The position numbers and the translations under genes were made by a program. From NCBI GenBank assembly GCA_965243605.1, contig CBDEVQ010000025.1:65313-129312 (forward strand): a stretch of 64,000 nt of DNA. The letters run 5' to 3'. This document shows, piece after piece, positions 1 to 7,945 of the stretch; position 1 is the first letter of the stretch; every line of letters starts with the position of its first letter. The notes under the pieces are model-generated. The model did no database searches and was not told where the DNA came from. It saw nothing but the letters and a program-made list of their open reading frames with translations. This DNA is from JBMYYR01 sp965243605. GTDB taxonomy: Bacteria > Bacteroidota > Bacteroidia > Flavobacteriales > CAJXXR01.

Positions 1-1166
1 GATGCTGCTTTCGCTTTATCAATGTAAGATGTAATTTTATTGAATGACCCTTCGTGAATTACAGCATTAACAAAATTAGAGAAGTCCTCTGGAGAACCAA
101 CTGTAATTTCTGAATGTTGTTGCTCTAATACAGCCTTAACATCTGACCAAAGTGTATTTGGAACATATGCTCTAGATGCTGCTGAACATTTTTGACCTTG
201 GAATTCAAAAGCACCACGAGTAATTGCCGTAGCAACCTCAGCTGCATTTGCAGACTCATGAGCAATAATGAAATCTTTACCACCTGTTTCACCAACAATT
301 TTAGGGTATGTTTTATAGTTATGGATATTGTTACCAATTTGCTTCCATAATTCTTTAAATACATATGTAGATCCAGTAAAGTGTAATCCTGCAAAATCTG
401 GACTAGCAAAAACTTCGTTAGAAATTTCAACAGGGTCACCATATACAACATTAATTACACCATCAGGTAAACCAGCAGCTTTAAATAAGTCTACAATTAC
501 CTGTGCCGAATATACTTGAGCATCAGATGGTTTCCAAACAACAACGTTACCCATCATAGCTGGAGCTGCACATAAGTTAGCTGCAATAGATGTAAAGTTA
601 AAAGGTGTAATTGCATAAACAAAACCTTCTAATCCACGGTGTTCTAATCTGTTCCATATTCCTGGTGCAGATTCTGGTTGCTCTTTATATACCTGCATCA
701 TGTAGTATGCATTAAATCTAAAGAAGTCAATTAACTCACATGCTGCATCAATTTCTGCTTGGAAAGCATTTTTAGATTGAGCCAACATTGTTGCTGCATT
801 CATTCTCATACGGAATGGTCCAGCTAAAAGTTCGGCACATTTTAAGAAAATAGCCGCACGGTGCTCCCAACTTGTATTCGCCCATTGTTCTCTTACTTCT
901 AAAGCATTTGCAATAGCAGCTTTTGCATGAGAGGCGTTTCCTTTGTGGTAATGTCCTAAAACATGAGCGTGGTCATGTGGAGGATTCATTGAACCTAAGT
1001 CTCCTGTTCTTACTTCTTCAGATCCAATATACATTGGAATATCTAAAGTCGTATTTTTTAATCGGGTATATTCAGCTTGTAAAGCTTCACGTTCTGGAGT
1101 TCCTGGAGCGTAAGATTTTACAGGCTCGCAACTTGGGTGAGGCACGTTAAAAAATGCGTTCGACAT
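1..1166 (-). CDS. pruA: L-glutamate gamma-semialdehyde (P5C) dehydrogenase, 3' end outside window
   Basis: Read on the minus strand from ATG at 1166, the frame stays open to the window edge (388 codons seen; family length about 540). The product oxidises glutamate-5-semialdehyde to glutamate with NAD, the second step of proline breakdown in the cytoplasm. The translation begins MSNAFFNVPHPSCEP and contains the aldehyde-dehydrogenase segments AITPFNFTSIAANL, VVWKPSDAQVYSA, LHFTGSTYVFKELW, VGETGGKDFIIAH and the active-site region FEFQGQKCSAASRAYVP with the catalytic Cys. These are typical of Bacteroidota PruA. It is divergent from the recombinase locus, whose repeat begins about 35 bp upstream of this start, so the element abuts the pruA promoter region. 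Only the C-terminal part is missing, because of the window edge. Confidence 0.95.
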   Translation of the reverse strand, partial: MSNAFFNVPHPSCEPVKSYAPGTPEREALQAEYTRLKNTTLDIPMYIGSEEVRTGDLGSMNPPHDHAHVLGHYHKGNASHAKAAIANALEVREQWANTSWEHRAAIFLKCAELLAGPFRMRMNAATMLAQSKNAFQAEIDAACELIDFFRFNAYYMMQVYKEQPESAPGIWNRLEHRGLEGFVYAITPFNFTSIAANLCAAPAMMGNVVVWKPSDAQVYSAQVIVDLFKAAGLPDGVINVVYGDPVEISNEVFASPDFAGLHFTGSTYVFKELWKQIGNNIHNYKTYPKIVGETGGKDFIIAHESANAAEVATAITRGAFEFQGQKCSAASRAYVPNTLWSDVKAVLEQQHSEITVGSPEDFSNFVNAVIHEGSFNKITSYIDKAKAA

Positions 1167-1201
1167 ATCTTTTTTCTTTCGTTTTGTATTTTTAGATGCG
1201 C

Positions 1202-1766
1202 TAAAATACGACGAAAAGTTTAGATATAGTAATTTATGGTATAAAACCCAACGTATTTAAGGAGTTAAACGCTTTTAAATTATTTTGTTTACATTTGAAA
1301 TAAGCACCAAATAATACCATATTACACCAATAAATCACATAAAATATTACAAAAGTTTCACAAAAAAAATCTACAATTTTGGCTACAATAAATTTCAAAT
1401 ATTTAAAAGGAAAGAAGAATTTTCAGCTATGAATAGTCTTTCAACCTAAGTCTTAATTAAAGTATAAAGATCCAAGTTATTTTATAGTTCCAATAGAATT
1501 CTTTGATGAAAAAAAAGGAGTTCCAAAGCGTACGTTTCCAAAATACAAAAACTACACTTTACGTTACAAAGAATTAGAACAAATTAAGGACAATGTTTTA
1601 TATGATAATCAGTTTAGAAAAAAACTTTCAGTAGAAGACCTTAGAGATGTATTCATTCAATATCTAATGCATAAAAACGGTGTTGAAGAATCAAATGAAA
1701 TCTATTTTATTGATTTTGGAAATAAACACATTAAGGAATTGGAAGAAAGTGGAGATTATGGAAATG
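1202..1766 (+). repeat. Direct repeat copy A: promoter region and 5' part of the recombinase gene
   Basis: About 565 bp, starting TAAAATAC and ending just after the codons for SGDYGN, recurs at 6578-7141 with scattered substitutions and one 1-nt indel. It covers the roughly 220 bp AT-rich upstream region plus the first third of the recombinase reading frame. The copies lie 5.37 kb apart and flank the recombinase, the DUF2971 module and the R1-R3 cassettes. Homologous recombination between them would delete that segment. Confidence 0.9.
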
Positions 1767-2593
1767 CTAGAGCCTTTAAGGCCGCTTTGTCTAAACTTAA
1801 GAAATACTGCTTAGACCAGGATTTTTTAATTACAAAGCTTTCATTCAATATGCTGTATGAATTTAGGTTGTATTGTATTAATTCAGGTCTACAAGAATCT
1901 AGTATATCGCAATATCTTATCAAGTTTCAAAGGATTTACAATTTGGCTGTAGATCGTTTTGAATTAACGGGTAGGACACCATTTAAAAAGGGATTAATAA
2001 AAATGATTGAATCTAAGAATAGAAATATTGACTTAGAGGATATGAAGGCGTTACTTTCAATAAAGGGATTGAGTCCGAAAGAACAGATGGTTATTGATCT
2101 GTTTATGTTAACCTTTTATATGCGTGGACACGATATAATAGATATAATGAGAATTAAGAAAATTAATAAGAATAGAGTTGAGTTTAAAAGAACCAAACTA
2201 GGAAATAGCAATGGTGGTTTTGTTTCTATAAACTTAGAACCAGAGGCATTAGAAATTATTAATAAGTATCGAGTTCAGAATAATATACATATTCTGCCTT
2301 TTTTGACTCATGATTTTAATACTGAAAAAGGGAGGAAGCAATATGCTACTTTATGTAATAAATTAAGCTATCACAGGAGTAAAATTATTGAAAGGTATGG
2401 TATTGAGTTTAAATTTACCTTTAAGGTAAGCAGACATACCTGGACTTCTTTAGCACGTAAGATAAATATACCTTATGATGTTATTAAAGCGTGTTTAGGC
2501 CACCGTAATAGTGATATTACGAGTGTATACCTTGCTTATGATAATGAGCAGTTAGATGAAGCGAATAGAAAGGTTTTGGATTTGTTGAAATGA
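1667..2593 (+). CDS. Tyrosine recombinase (phage-integrase type), N-terminally truncated
   Basis: A site-specific DNA recombinase of the Bacteroidota SAM-like integrase group. From this ATG the protein has 308 residues: core-binding helices at about 10-110 and a catalytic domain at about 120-308. Catalytic candidates are Arg153 (FYMRGHD), the box KVSRHTW with Arg256/His257 (usual first His replaced by Lys253), His279 in CLGHR and the nucleophile Tyr288 in TSVYLAY. The homologous frame continues upstream (arm-type DNA-binding segment around YKDPSYF to YTLRYKELEQI) as far as an in-frame TAA at 1454, and a TGA lies further upstream. The second copy at 6802 has AAA in place of that TAA. The natural N-terminus therefore seems lost, and the first usable ATG is 1667. 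It may be inactive or translated short. The extra motif expected of integron integrases was not recognised. It is the only long recombinase in the window and lies upstream of the cassette array. Confidence 0.85.
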   Translation: MHKNGVEESNEIYFIDFGNKHIKELEESGDYGNARAFKAALSKLKKYCLDQDFLITKLSFNMLYEFRLYCINSGLQESSISQYLIKFQRIYNLAVDRFELTGRTPFKKGLIKMIESKNRNIDLEDMKALLSIKGLSPKEQMVIDLFMLTFYMRGHDIIDIMRIKKINKNRVEFKRTKLGNSNGGFVSINLEPEALEIINKYRVQNNIHILPFLTHDFNTEKGRKQYATLCNKLSYHRSKIIERYGIEFKFTFKVSRHTWTSLARKINIPYDVIKACLGHRNSDITSVYLAYDNEQLDEANRKVLDLLK

Positions 2594-2630
2594 AAATTTC
2601 ACAATAATATATGCCTATTTTTATAGGAAT

Positions 2631-3119
2631 TTAATGAATTATTTTCCGAAGATAAATGTACCCTCCAACAATGTTACCTTCTAATGCTCCCAATGCAACG
2701 TAATTTCCCTCCAGAACTATACCAGCTTTTTTTAATTCAAGGTATATATGACCTTTTGCAAATGGTTTCCCGATATGAGAAATTTCTAAAATTTTACCAT
2801 TAAATGAATTCACTTTTGCTATGAATCTAATATCAGTATCATCAGAACTTTTAAATTTACCTTTTATTTTATACCAAAATATTTGCTTTCTGATGTTAAG
2901 TATGAATTCTCGTTCTATCTCATCTTGAATAAAGCTTCCTTTCCAAGTACCACGAATTAAATCGAATTCTTTAGAGTTGAATAAAGATAAAAATGAAATA
3001 CGTAAAGCTTTAATGTATTTATGAGTAGTGCTACTAACCATAAACATAGTTAAAGCGGTTAACAATGATGCTAATAATGTTACTTCATTTTGAGATAAAT
3101 TATTAATAAATTCTTGCAT
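2631..3119 (-). CDS. Membrane-anchored beta-rich protein, second gene of a DUF2971 module
   Basis: 162 residues. One hydrophobic segment near residues 13-32 (VTLLASLLTALTMFMV) is followed by a basic stretch and a beta-rich domain starting LIRGTWKGSF and ending in GNYVALGALEGNIVGG. The layout of N-terminal membrane helix plus compact beta domain with a GTWxG start recalls the Cap15/2TM-beta effectors of CBASS, but only one helix is clear and the resemblance is by eye. It begins 19 bp after the DUF2971-like gene on the same strand, so the two are probably co-transcribed. The strand is opposite to the recombinase. Function unknown; a membrane-acting effector is an inference. Confidence 0.7.
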   Translation of the reverse strand: MQEFINNLSQNEVTLLASLLTALTMFMVSSTTHKYIKALRISFLSLFNSKEFDLIRGTWKGSFIQDEIEREFILNIRKQIFWYKIKGKFKSSDDTDIRFIAKVNSFNGKILEISHIGKPFAKGHIYLELKKAGIVLEGNYVALGALEGNIVGGYIYLRKIIH

Positions 3120-3138
3120 GCTTTGTAATTGATTAAGT

Positions 3139-3999
3139 TTATTCTTTAATATCAGGAATATAGTTAGTTATTAAGTCTTTAATAATTATGCTTGAAGGCA
3201 AATTTGTAGTATGAATTTGATTTGTATTAAATTCCTTCAATTCGGTTTGTTCATTTTCAGTTAATGGTCTATTAAAGGTTATTGTTGCAGAAGGAGGAAT
3301 ATCAATCAATAGAGACTGGTAGTCTCCATTAATAGTCTCTTTAATCTCTTGAGTTAATATCCTAAATTCTTTTTCATGAGAATATGAATTATGCTTTGTG
3401 AATAAAGGTTCTGTAGATTCAGTGGAATAATTTATTAAACCTGCTTGGAAAGAATAATTACTTTCTTGTAAACATGGTTTGATATCTTCCCACTTAATGG
3501 ATAACTTAAATGCTAATTTTTTTATAATATCACCATTAGGGTTCTTAATTTGTTCAAATAAATTATCTTCTAATTTTGTATAATTATTGTCTTCTCCTCC
3601 ATATAATTTCCACATATATCTAGATTCAAAATTAACATCATTATTTATAAACCAACAGGATGCAAAGTTCTCAGTAACTAATTTTCGATGTTTTATTAAT
3701 GTTTCTTCAACTTCTTGAGGCTTTGACCCAATAAGCCTAATCAAACTAAATTCATTAAGTTCAACTATACCACCATCATTTAAAGCCCTTTCTTCGAATT
3801 TTAACATTAAGTCCATATAATTTTTTATTTCACTATCATCTAGCATTAAACCTTCAAAAATATCATCAAAAGTTTGAATTTTTGAGAAACATAAATTCAT
3901 CTTTAATTCATTACTAAACCAAAATTTAAATGATTCGAAGGACATATATCGATGAAGCCATATGTCGTCTTCTTGGTTATTCTCATTAATCTTTAACAT
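3139..3999 (-). CDS. DUF2971-like protein
   Basis: 286 residues, no signal peptide, cytoplasmic. The pattern fits DUF2971: an N-terminal LHRYMSFESFKFW, then FSKIQTFDDIFEG (usual FNDPFE region), a middle CWFINNDVNFESRYMWKLYG (usual CFS...MW..YA), a Y-rich strand (LINYSTES), and a late SHEKEFRIL (usual W.YE.E.R). DUF2971 proteins often occur beside restriction and phage-defence genes; their biochemistry is not settled. It lies just upstream of the membrane beta-rich gene on the same strand and is separated from the next gene by repeat R1, so the pair looks like a two-gene payload of the recombinase-linked element. Confidence 0.75.
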   Translation of the reverse strand: MLKINENNQEDDIWLHRYMSFESFKFWFSNELKMNLCFSKIQTFDDIFEGLMLDDSEIKNYMDLMLKFEERALNDGGIVELNEFSLIRLIGSKPQEVEETLIKHRKLVTENFASCWFINNDVNFESRYMWKLYGGEDNNYTKLEDNLFEQIKNPNGDIIKKLAFKLSIKWEDIKPCLQESNYSFQAGLINYSTESTEPLFTKHNSYSHEKEFRILTQEIKETINGDYQSLLIDIPPSATITFNRPLTENEQTELKEFNTNQIHTTNLPSSIIIKDLITNYIPDIKE

Positions 4000-4050
4000 C
4001 TGTACATAAATTATTTATACAATAAACTACAAGGGAGTGAAATTTAAAAC

Positions 4051-4186
4051 TGGGGGTATAGGGTTAAACAATAAAGACATTACAATCTTTCTATATATTC
4101 AATTGTATACAAGTGCAGACTTGCACGTTTTTCGGCCACTATAAGTTTATAGTGGCTCATTAATTTTAATCGTTTTTGCCTCCTTA
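4051..4186. repeat. Repeat R1 of the recombinase-linked cassette zone
   Basis: The first of three copies of an intergenic repeat, starting TGGGGGTATAGGG and including AATAAAGACATTACAATC, TTGTATACAAGTGCAGAC and TTGCACGTTTTT. R1 and R3 also carry a near-perfect palindrome (GCCACTATAA, 2-nt loop, TTATAGTGGC) and end in GCCTCCTTAA. The three copies delimit two single-gene segments. It could be a recombination site, a terminator or both. Confidence 0.85.
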
Positions 4187-4260
4187 ATTTTAGAAAATCC
4201 AAAACCTTCCTATTTATTTAAAAATTCTTATAACCTAAATATATAACAGGTCTTATTACT

Positions 4261-4926
4261 TTAATTCAATGCATATCCTAAAGTTAATTGAACAGATGAG
4301 TTATAAAAATTCTTTGGACCTTCTTTGTTTAATTTAATAATTCCCTGATTGAATTTAAGATCTAAGTTTAATGTATTAGACATTACGTAATTAAGTCCTA
4401 AATTAAGCCCTAGATCCACTTTTTTTACTCTGCCTTCTAAATTATTCGTATTAACCTTCTCTTCATCGATAGTCATTATATATTTTTCTGAGCATAAAAA
4501 AGACGGTTCTACACCATAAAATATTTTTAGTTTTTTAGATAAATCCGTATAAATATTTATTGGTACAGAGAGATAAGAAAGTTTATGATCACTAGAAACT
4601 ATGTAGCTAACCGAGGATCCATCACTTCCAATTTCACCACCGAAATATGTCCGTTCAGTTTCATTTCCTTTTCTCACAAAAAGTAGTTCAGACTGAAGTA
4701 TTGTAGATTCGTTAATCCTATATCGAACAAAACCACCTAAAACAAACCCAATCTTTTTTCCTTCAAAAAATTCTTGTCCCTTAGCTAATACAGATGATAG
4801 ACTTGCTCCTGTTTTAATCCCATATGTGATTTTCTTAATTGAGATTTCTTCATTTGTTTGAGCATAAGTAAATAGAGGAGATAGTAACCCAGTTCCTAAT
4901 ATCAAATACTTTATTATACTTTTCAT
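4261..4926 (-). CDS. Outer-membrane beta-barrel protein (porin-family-like)
   Basis: 221 residues with a clear signal peptide (ISKYLILGTGLL-like hydrophobic core ending FTYAQ). The mature part alternates polar and hydrophobic residues in strand pairs (IGFVLGGFVRYRIN, STILQSELLFVRKG, KLKIFYGVEPSFL, DLGLNLGLNYVMS) and ends SVQLTLGYALN, as expected for a small 8-10 strand PorT/OmpX-like barrel with a C-terminal aromatic strand. It occupies the whole segment between R1 and R2, in minus orientation. Substrate unknown; it may be a structural or adhesion barrel. Confidence 0.8.
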   Translation of the reverse strand: MKSIIKYLILGTGLLSPLFTYAQTNEEISIKKITYGIKTGASLSSVLAKGQEFFEGKKIGFVLGGFVRYRINESTILQSELLFVRKGNETERTYFGGEIGSDGSSVSYIVSSDHKLSYLSVPINIYTDLSKKLKIFYGVEPSFLCSEKYIMTIDEEKVNTNNLEGRVKKVDLGLNLGLNYVMSNTLNLDLKFNQGIIKLNKEGPKNFYNSSVQLTLGYALN

Positions 4927-5110
4927 ATTACTAATATTTCATTTATTATACGTTAAATACATGAGGAAAGATGCTCAATGCGTTTAATACGAATGTGTTC
5001 CAGTTATTGAGTAGCAATTCTATATGTAGAATTTAGGGTAAATTACGATAAATTAAAATAATATATGGGTTAGGAGAAATATTCTCTAAAGAGTGAAGGG
5101 AATTAAAAAA

Positions 5111-5193
5111 CTTGGGGGTAAGGATAAACAATAAAGACATTACAATCTTTCTATATATTCAATTGTATACAAGTACAGACTTGCACGTTTTTT
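5111..5193. repeat. Repeat R2 of the recombinase-linked cassette zone
   Basis: A shorter copy that shares the core from CTTGGGGGTAAGG through TTGCACGTTTT (one difference, AAGTACAGAC versus AAGTGCAGAC) but lacks the downstream palindrome seen in R1 and R3. It lies between the barrel gene and the lipoprotein gene. Confidence 0.85.
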
Positions 5194-5273
5194 AGCTCTA
5201 TTAATTTATTTCTTGTTTTGAACAGTTTAGCGAATAAGTATATAAATTAATTAGTAATTTAGCAGCTCAATAT

Positions 5274-5281
5274 TATTTTTG
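5274..5281 (+). promoter_or_regulatory. Putative -7 box TATTTTTG
   Basis: An exact match to the Bacteroidota -7 consensus TAnnTTTG, 38 bp before the lipoprotein ATG. No convincing -33 TTG was found at normal spacing, so it is only suggestive. Confidence 0.4.
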
Positions 5282-5319
5282 AGAATGTTCAAAAAGTGTA
5301 ATTTAATAATACTATTAAA

Positions 5320-6414
5320 ATGAGAATATTTAAATTGATTGGTGTGGTTATTGTTTTTGCGTCAATTTTCACCCAATGTAAAAAAGATGTTGATGTTCAA
5401 ATACTTGAATACAAGTGGAAACCTTCAAATTTGTTTAAATACGAAAATAAGCTTCAAACAAATAGTTTAGCTATTAATGATAAAATTGTTTTTACTGGAC
5501 ATTATTATTCGGTTGGAGAAGTCGATCAAAATAATTCTGGAACATTATCAACGGCACATTTTGCACTCCCTATCAATAAACATAATTATAAGCCAGCAAT
5601 TTCAACTTCTTTCTTTGTTTATCCTATTATTGGTGGTAATTATATAAGGTTTCAATCTTTATTTGATAATACAGCGGATATTGGAAATAAAGATCTTTAT
5701 ATGCCTGATATTGATTCTTTGTTTTCTGGCTTTAAAAATATCCATTTTACAAATGGAGAAGGTGCTTTAGTAAATAATCAAAATCAATGTTTAATTCCTT
5801 ATAATGTTAAAATTGCTTCTGCGACAAATGGTTCATTTGTTGAACTTAGATTTTTGATATCCCAATTAGGATACAAAAATAACAGTGGCTTTAATATTTT
5901 AGACACTATTTCTGCTAATAAAATTATTACAAATCATAATATTAATTATTTAATAGACCTGAATACTGTTGACGAATATTTCTTTGTGTCATCAGGGTCT
6001 AAAACTGTAAGAATATCTCCAGATTTTACAGTTCAAGATTGTTTTAATGGTGTTCTGTCAGAAATTTTCAAACATCAAGATCGATATATTGGAATTTCTA
6101 ATACTGGTACTTATGAATCGTTCGATGAAGGTTTAACATGGCAACTTAAATTTTCGACTTCTACGATTCTAGCTAATTTTATTTTTCATGAAATTGATAA
6201 TAAAATTTTGGGAGTTTATCAAGATCAAATATTTCATTTTGAATTCGACTTCGCTAACAATATATTAAAAACTAAAGAAATTGTAAATGAAGGTTTAGAA
6301 GATAAACAAATTACCTCATTAGCATTGTACAATGATAAAGTATATATATCAACATTATCTGGAATTTATGAAGAAGAGTATATTTCATTTTTCGAGTACA
6401 AGGAAGAAAAATAG
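5320..6414 (+). CDS. Lipoprotein with an Asp-box (BNR-like) motif
   Basis: 364 residues. The N-terminus MRIFKLIGVVIVFASIFTQC is a lipoprotein signal with the lipobox Cys at residue 20 followed by KKD, so it is probably anchored in the membrane and exported. The body is beta-rich, and SFDEGLTW near residues 266-273 fits the Asp-box of sialidase/BNR-type propellers; repeated KIVFTGH, KILGVYQD and KVYISTLSG strands support a propeller-like fold. No catalytic residues can be assigned. It sits alone between R2 and R3, in plus orientation, opposite to the gene in the preceding segment. Confidence 0.75.
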   Translation: MRIFKLIGVVIVFASIFTQCKKDVDVQILEYKWKPSNLFKYENKLQTNSLAINDKIVFTGHYYSVGEVDQNNSGTLSTAHFALPINKHNYKPAISTSFFVYPIIGGNYIRFQSLFDNTADIGNKDLYMPDIDSLFSGFKNIHFTNGEGALVNNQNQCLIPYNVKIASATNGSFVELRFLISQLGYKNNSGFNILDTISANKIITNHNINYLIDLNTVDEYFFVSSGSKTVRISPDFTVQDCFNGVLSEIFKHQDRYIGISNTGTYESFDEGLTWQLKFSTSTILANFIFHEIDNKILGVYQDQIFHFEFDFANNILKTKEIVNEGLEDKQITSLALYNDKVYISTLSGIYEEEYISFFEYKEEK

Positions 6415-6442
6415 ATTGCTTTATATTTTTTTTAAAAAAAAC

Positions 6443-6580
6443 TTTGGGGGTAAGGGTTAAACAATAAAGACATTACAATCTTTCTATATATTCAATTGTA
6501 TACAAGTGCAGACTTGCACGTTTTTCGGCCACTATAAGTTTATAGTGGCTCATTAATTTTAATCGTTTTTGCCTCCTTAA
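6443..6580. repeat. Repeat R3 of the recombinase-linked cassette zone
   Basis: Almost identical to R1 over its full length, including the palindrome (GCCACTATAA/TTATAGTGGC) and the ending GCCTCCTTAA. It runs directly into the second copy of the recombinase upstream region at 6578, so the junction of R3 and that copy is a clean element boundary. Confidence 0.9.
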
Positions 6581-7141
6581 AATACAAACAAAAGTTTAGA
6601 TATAGTAATTTATAGTATAAAACCCAACGTATTTAAGGAGTTAAACGCTTTTGAATTATTTTGTTTACATTTGAAATTAGCACCAAATAATACCATATTA
6701 CACCAATAAAACACATAAAATATTACAAAAGTTTCACAAAAATAATCTACAACTTTGGCAACAATAAATTTCAAATATTTAAAAGGAAAAAGAATTTTCA
6801 GTTGAAATTAGTTTTTCAATCTCAGTCTAAATTAAAGTATAAAGATCCAAGTTATTTTAAAGTTCCAATTCAATTTTTTGATGAGAAAAAAGGAGTTCCA
6901 AAGCGTACGTTTCCAAAATACAAAAACTATACTTTACGTTACAAAGAATTAGAACAAATTAAGGACAATGTTTTATATGATAATCAGTTTAGAAAAAACC
7001 TTTCAGTAGAAGACCTTAGAGATATATTCATTCAATGTCTAATGCATAAAAACGGTGTTGATGAATCAAATGAAATCTATTTTATAGATTTTGGAAATAA
7101 ACACATTAAGGAATTAGAAGAAAGTGGAGATTATGGAAATG
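6578..7141 (+). repeat. Direct repeat copy B of the recombinase locus
   Basis: The second copy of the 1202-1766 block. Similarity ends abruptly after GGAAATG at 7141, where unrelated cassette sequence begins. It contains the recombinase upstream region and the first 113 or so codons only. Confidence 0.9.
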
Positions 7142-7215
7142 GGATTAATTACTTCAATGGTATTGCCAGAAGGCAAAGATATTACCCTACTAATTATCAA
7201 GTCAAAGAGAAATAA
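6802..7215 (+). pseudogene. Truncated second copy of the tyrosine recombinase
   Basis: Translation from a TTG gives KLVFQSQSKLKYKDPSYF and follows the recombinase through the arm-binding segment to SGDYGN, then switches to about 24 unrelated residues ending in YQVKEK. The core-binding and catalytic domains are absent, so it cannot recombine. It shows the N-terminal sequence that copy A has lost through its stop codon. The likely cause is a rearrangement that placed the cassette array inside the recombinase gene. Confidence 0.85.
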
Positions 7216-7327
7216 GATTAAAATGTCTATTACTGAACATAAAACTAAAGAAGGAAAGATTTCTGGAATAAAGTTTAGGGACTACACAATGGACCAACTG
7301 AAAAAAGAACTGGAAAAATTAAATTAA
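7139..7327 (+). CDS. Small hypothetical protein at the array junction
   Basis: 62 residues from an ATG that straddles the recombinase/array junction (MGLITSMVLPEGKD...), ending in a charged helix DYTMDQLKKELEKLN. The first complete codons belong to the array side, so it may be a 5'-truncated cassette gene that acquired a start codon at the junction. No family recognised. It is followed at once by an attC-like hairpin, as expected for a cassette gene. Confidence 0.45.
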   Translation: MGLITSMVLPEGKDITLLIIKSKRNKIKMSITEHKTKEGKISGIKFRDYTMDQLKKELEKLN

Positions 7328-7330
7328 ACT

Positions 7331-7373
7331 ATTGCCACCCTTCGGGATACGCACCATTCATAAACCGTTGTAT
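7331..7373 (+). other. attC-like site, probably partial (R' GTTGTAT)
   Basis: Contains the loop CCCTTCGGG and the 3' arm ACCATTCATAAACCGTTGTAT. The same loop and arm design occurs in the complete site at 20781-20847. The 5' arm is short, so this may be a decayed first site of the array. Confidence 0.5.
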
Positions 7374-7389
7374 AACATAAAACCAACCT

Positions 7390-7875
7390 ATGTGTAAAAA
7401 CAAAAAACATATTACATTTTGTACTTGTAACCAAAAGGAAAGTGGAAATGTTTTCGAAGATTATATGGAATCTTTAAAAGCTGCAGACAGTACAGAAGAA
7501 TATAATAAAGTACTTTATTATTGGACTTTAAAAAGGACAATTCGAAAATACACAACCAAAGAAAGATGGATGATTATGGGAGAATTAGTAATGCCTTCAA
7601 AAAAATTAGATGGAGTATTAACTGCTGAATTTGTTGTTGATAAACTGAATAAGGGTGTTGAATTTGATTTTGATTATAATCCAGTAGATGGAGATGAGTT
7701 AATTATTGGTATAACATATAAATATGCTGGAGTTAAAAATAAAGACAGGCCTAGGCTAGCATTACCAATGAAATTTGTATATGAAAATGAGGAATGGTAT
7801 TTCGGATATATTAGTCATTTTGAATACCTTAAAGAAAAATTGAACGAAGGAAAAATAACGCTACACAACATATAA
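7390..7875 (+). CDS. Cassette-encoded hypothetical protein
   Basis: 161 residues, no signal peptide or membrane helix. The N-terminus is Cys/His-rich (MCKNKKHITFCTCNQKE), followed by a helical region with RTIRKYTTKERWMIMGELV and a mixed alpha/beta C-terminus (FEFDFDYNP... RLALPMKFVYENEEWYFG). The Cys cluster could bind a metal, but no family is recognised. It starts 17 bp after an attC-like R' core and its 3' end overlaps the next site, as typical integron cassette genes do. Confidence 0.7.
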   Translation: MCKNKKHITFCTCNQKESGNVFEDYMESLKAADSTEEYNKVLYYWTLKRTIRKYTTKERWMIMGELVMPSKKLDGVLTAEFVVDKLNKGVEFDFDYNPVDGDELIIGITYKYAGVKNKDRPRLALPMKFVYENEEWYFGYISHFEYLKEKLNEGKITLHNI

Positions 7876-7927
7876 GAGATATAAACTTGCCTTTTAGTAA
7901 AAAGGTTATTATATACACGTGTTGTAA
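7861..7927 (+). other. attC-like site (R' GTTGTAA)
   Basis: 67 bp. The 5' arm is CTACACAACATATAAGAG, the central hairpin CCTTTTagtaAAAAGG, and the 3' arm TTATTATATACACGTGTTGTAA; the arms pair imperfectly. It overlaps the stop codon of the upstream gene. A copy with the same R' is at 25058-25168. Confidence 0.75.
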
Positions 7928-7945
7928 GCCATTTGACGATCTACT

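Noticed and set aside
125..1150. Open frames of 63-108 codons at 125-451, 328-519 and 923-1150
   Set aside because: They are other-frame readings of pruA, whose frame is convincingly coding through the whole stretch.
1667..2593. Calling the recombinase an integron integrase (IntI)
   Set aside because: It looks like a Bacteroidota SAM-like phage-type integrase; the additional IntI motif was not recognised, and the N-terminus is broken. It is kept only as a candidate partner of the array.
2614..2627. Terminator CCTATTTTTATAGG after the recombinase
   Set aside because: A 5-bp AT-rich stem without a proper T-run is too weak to call.
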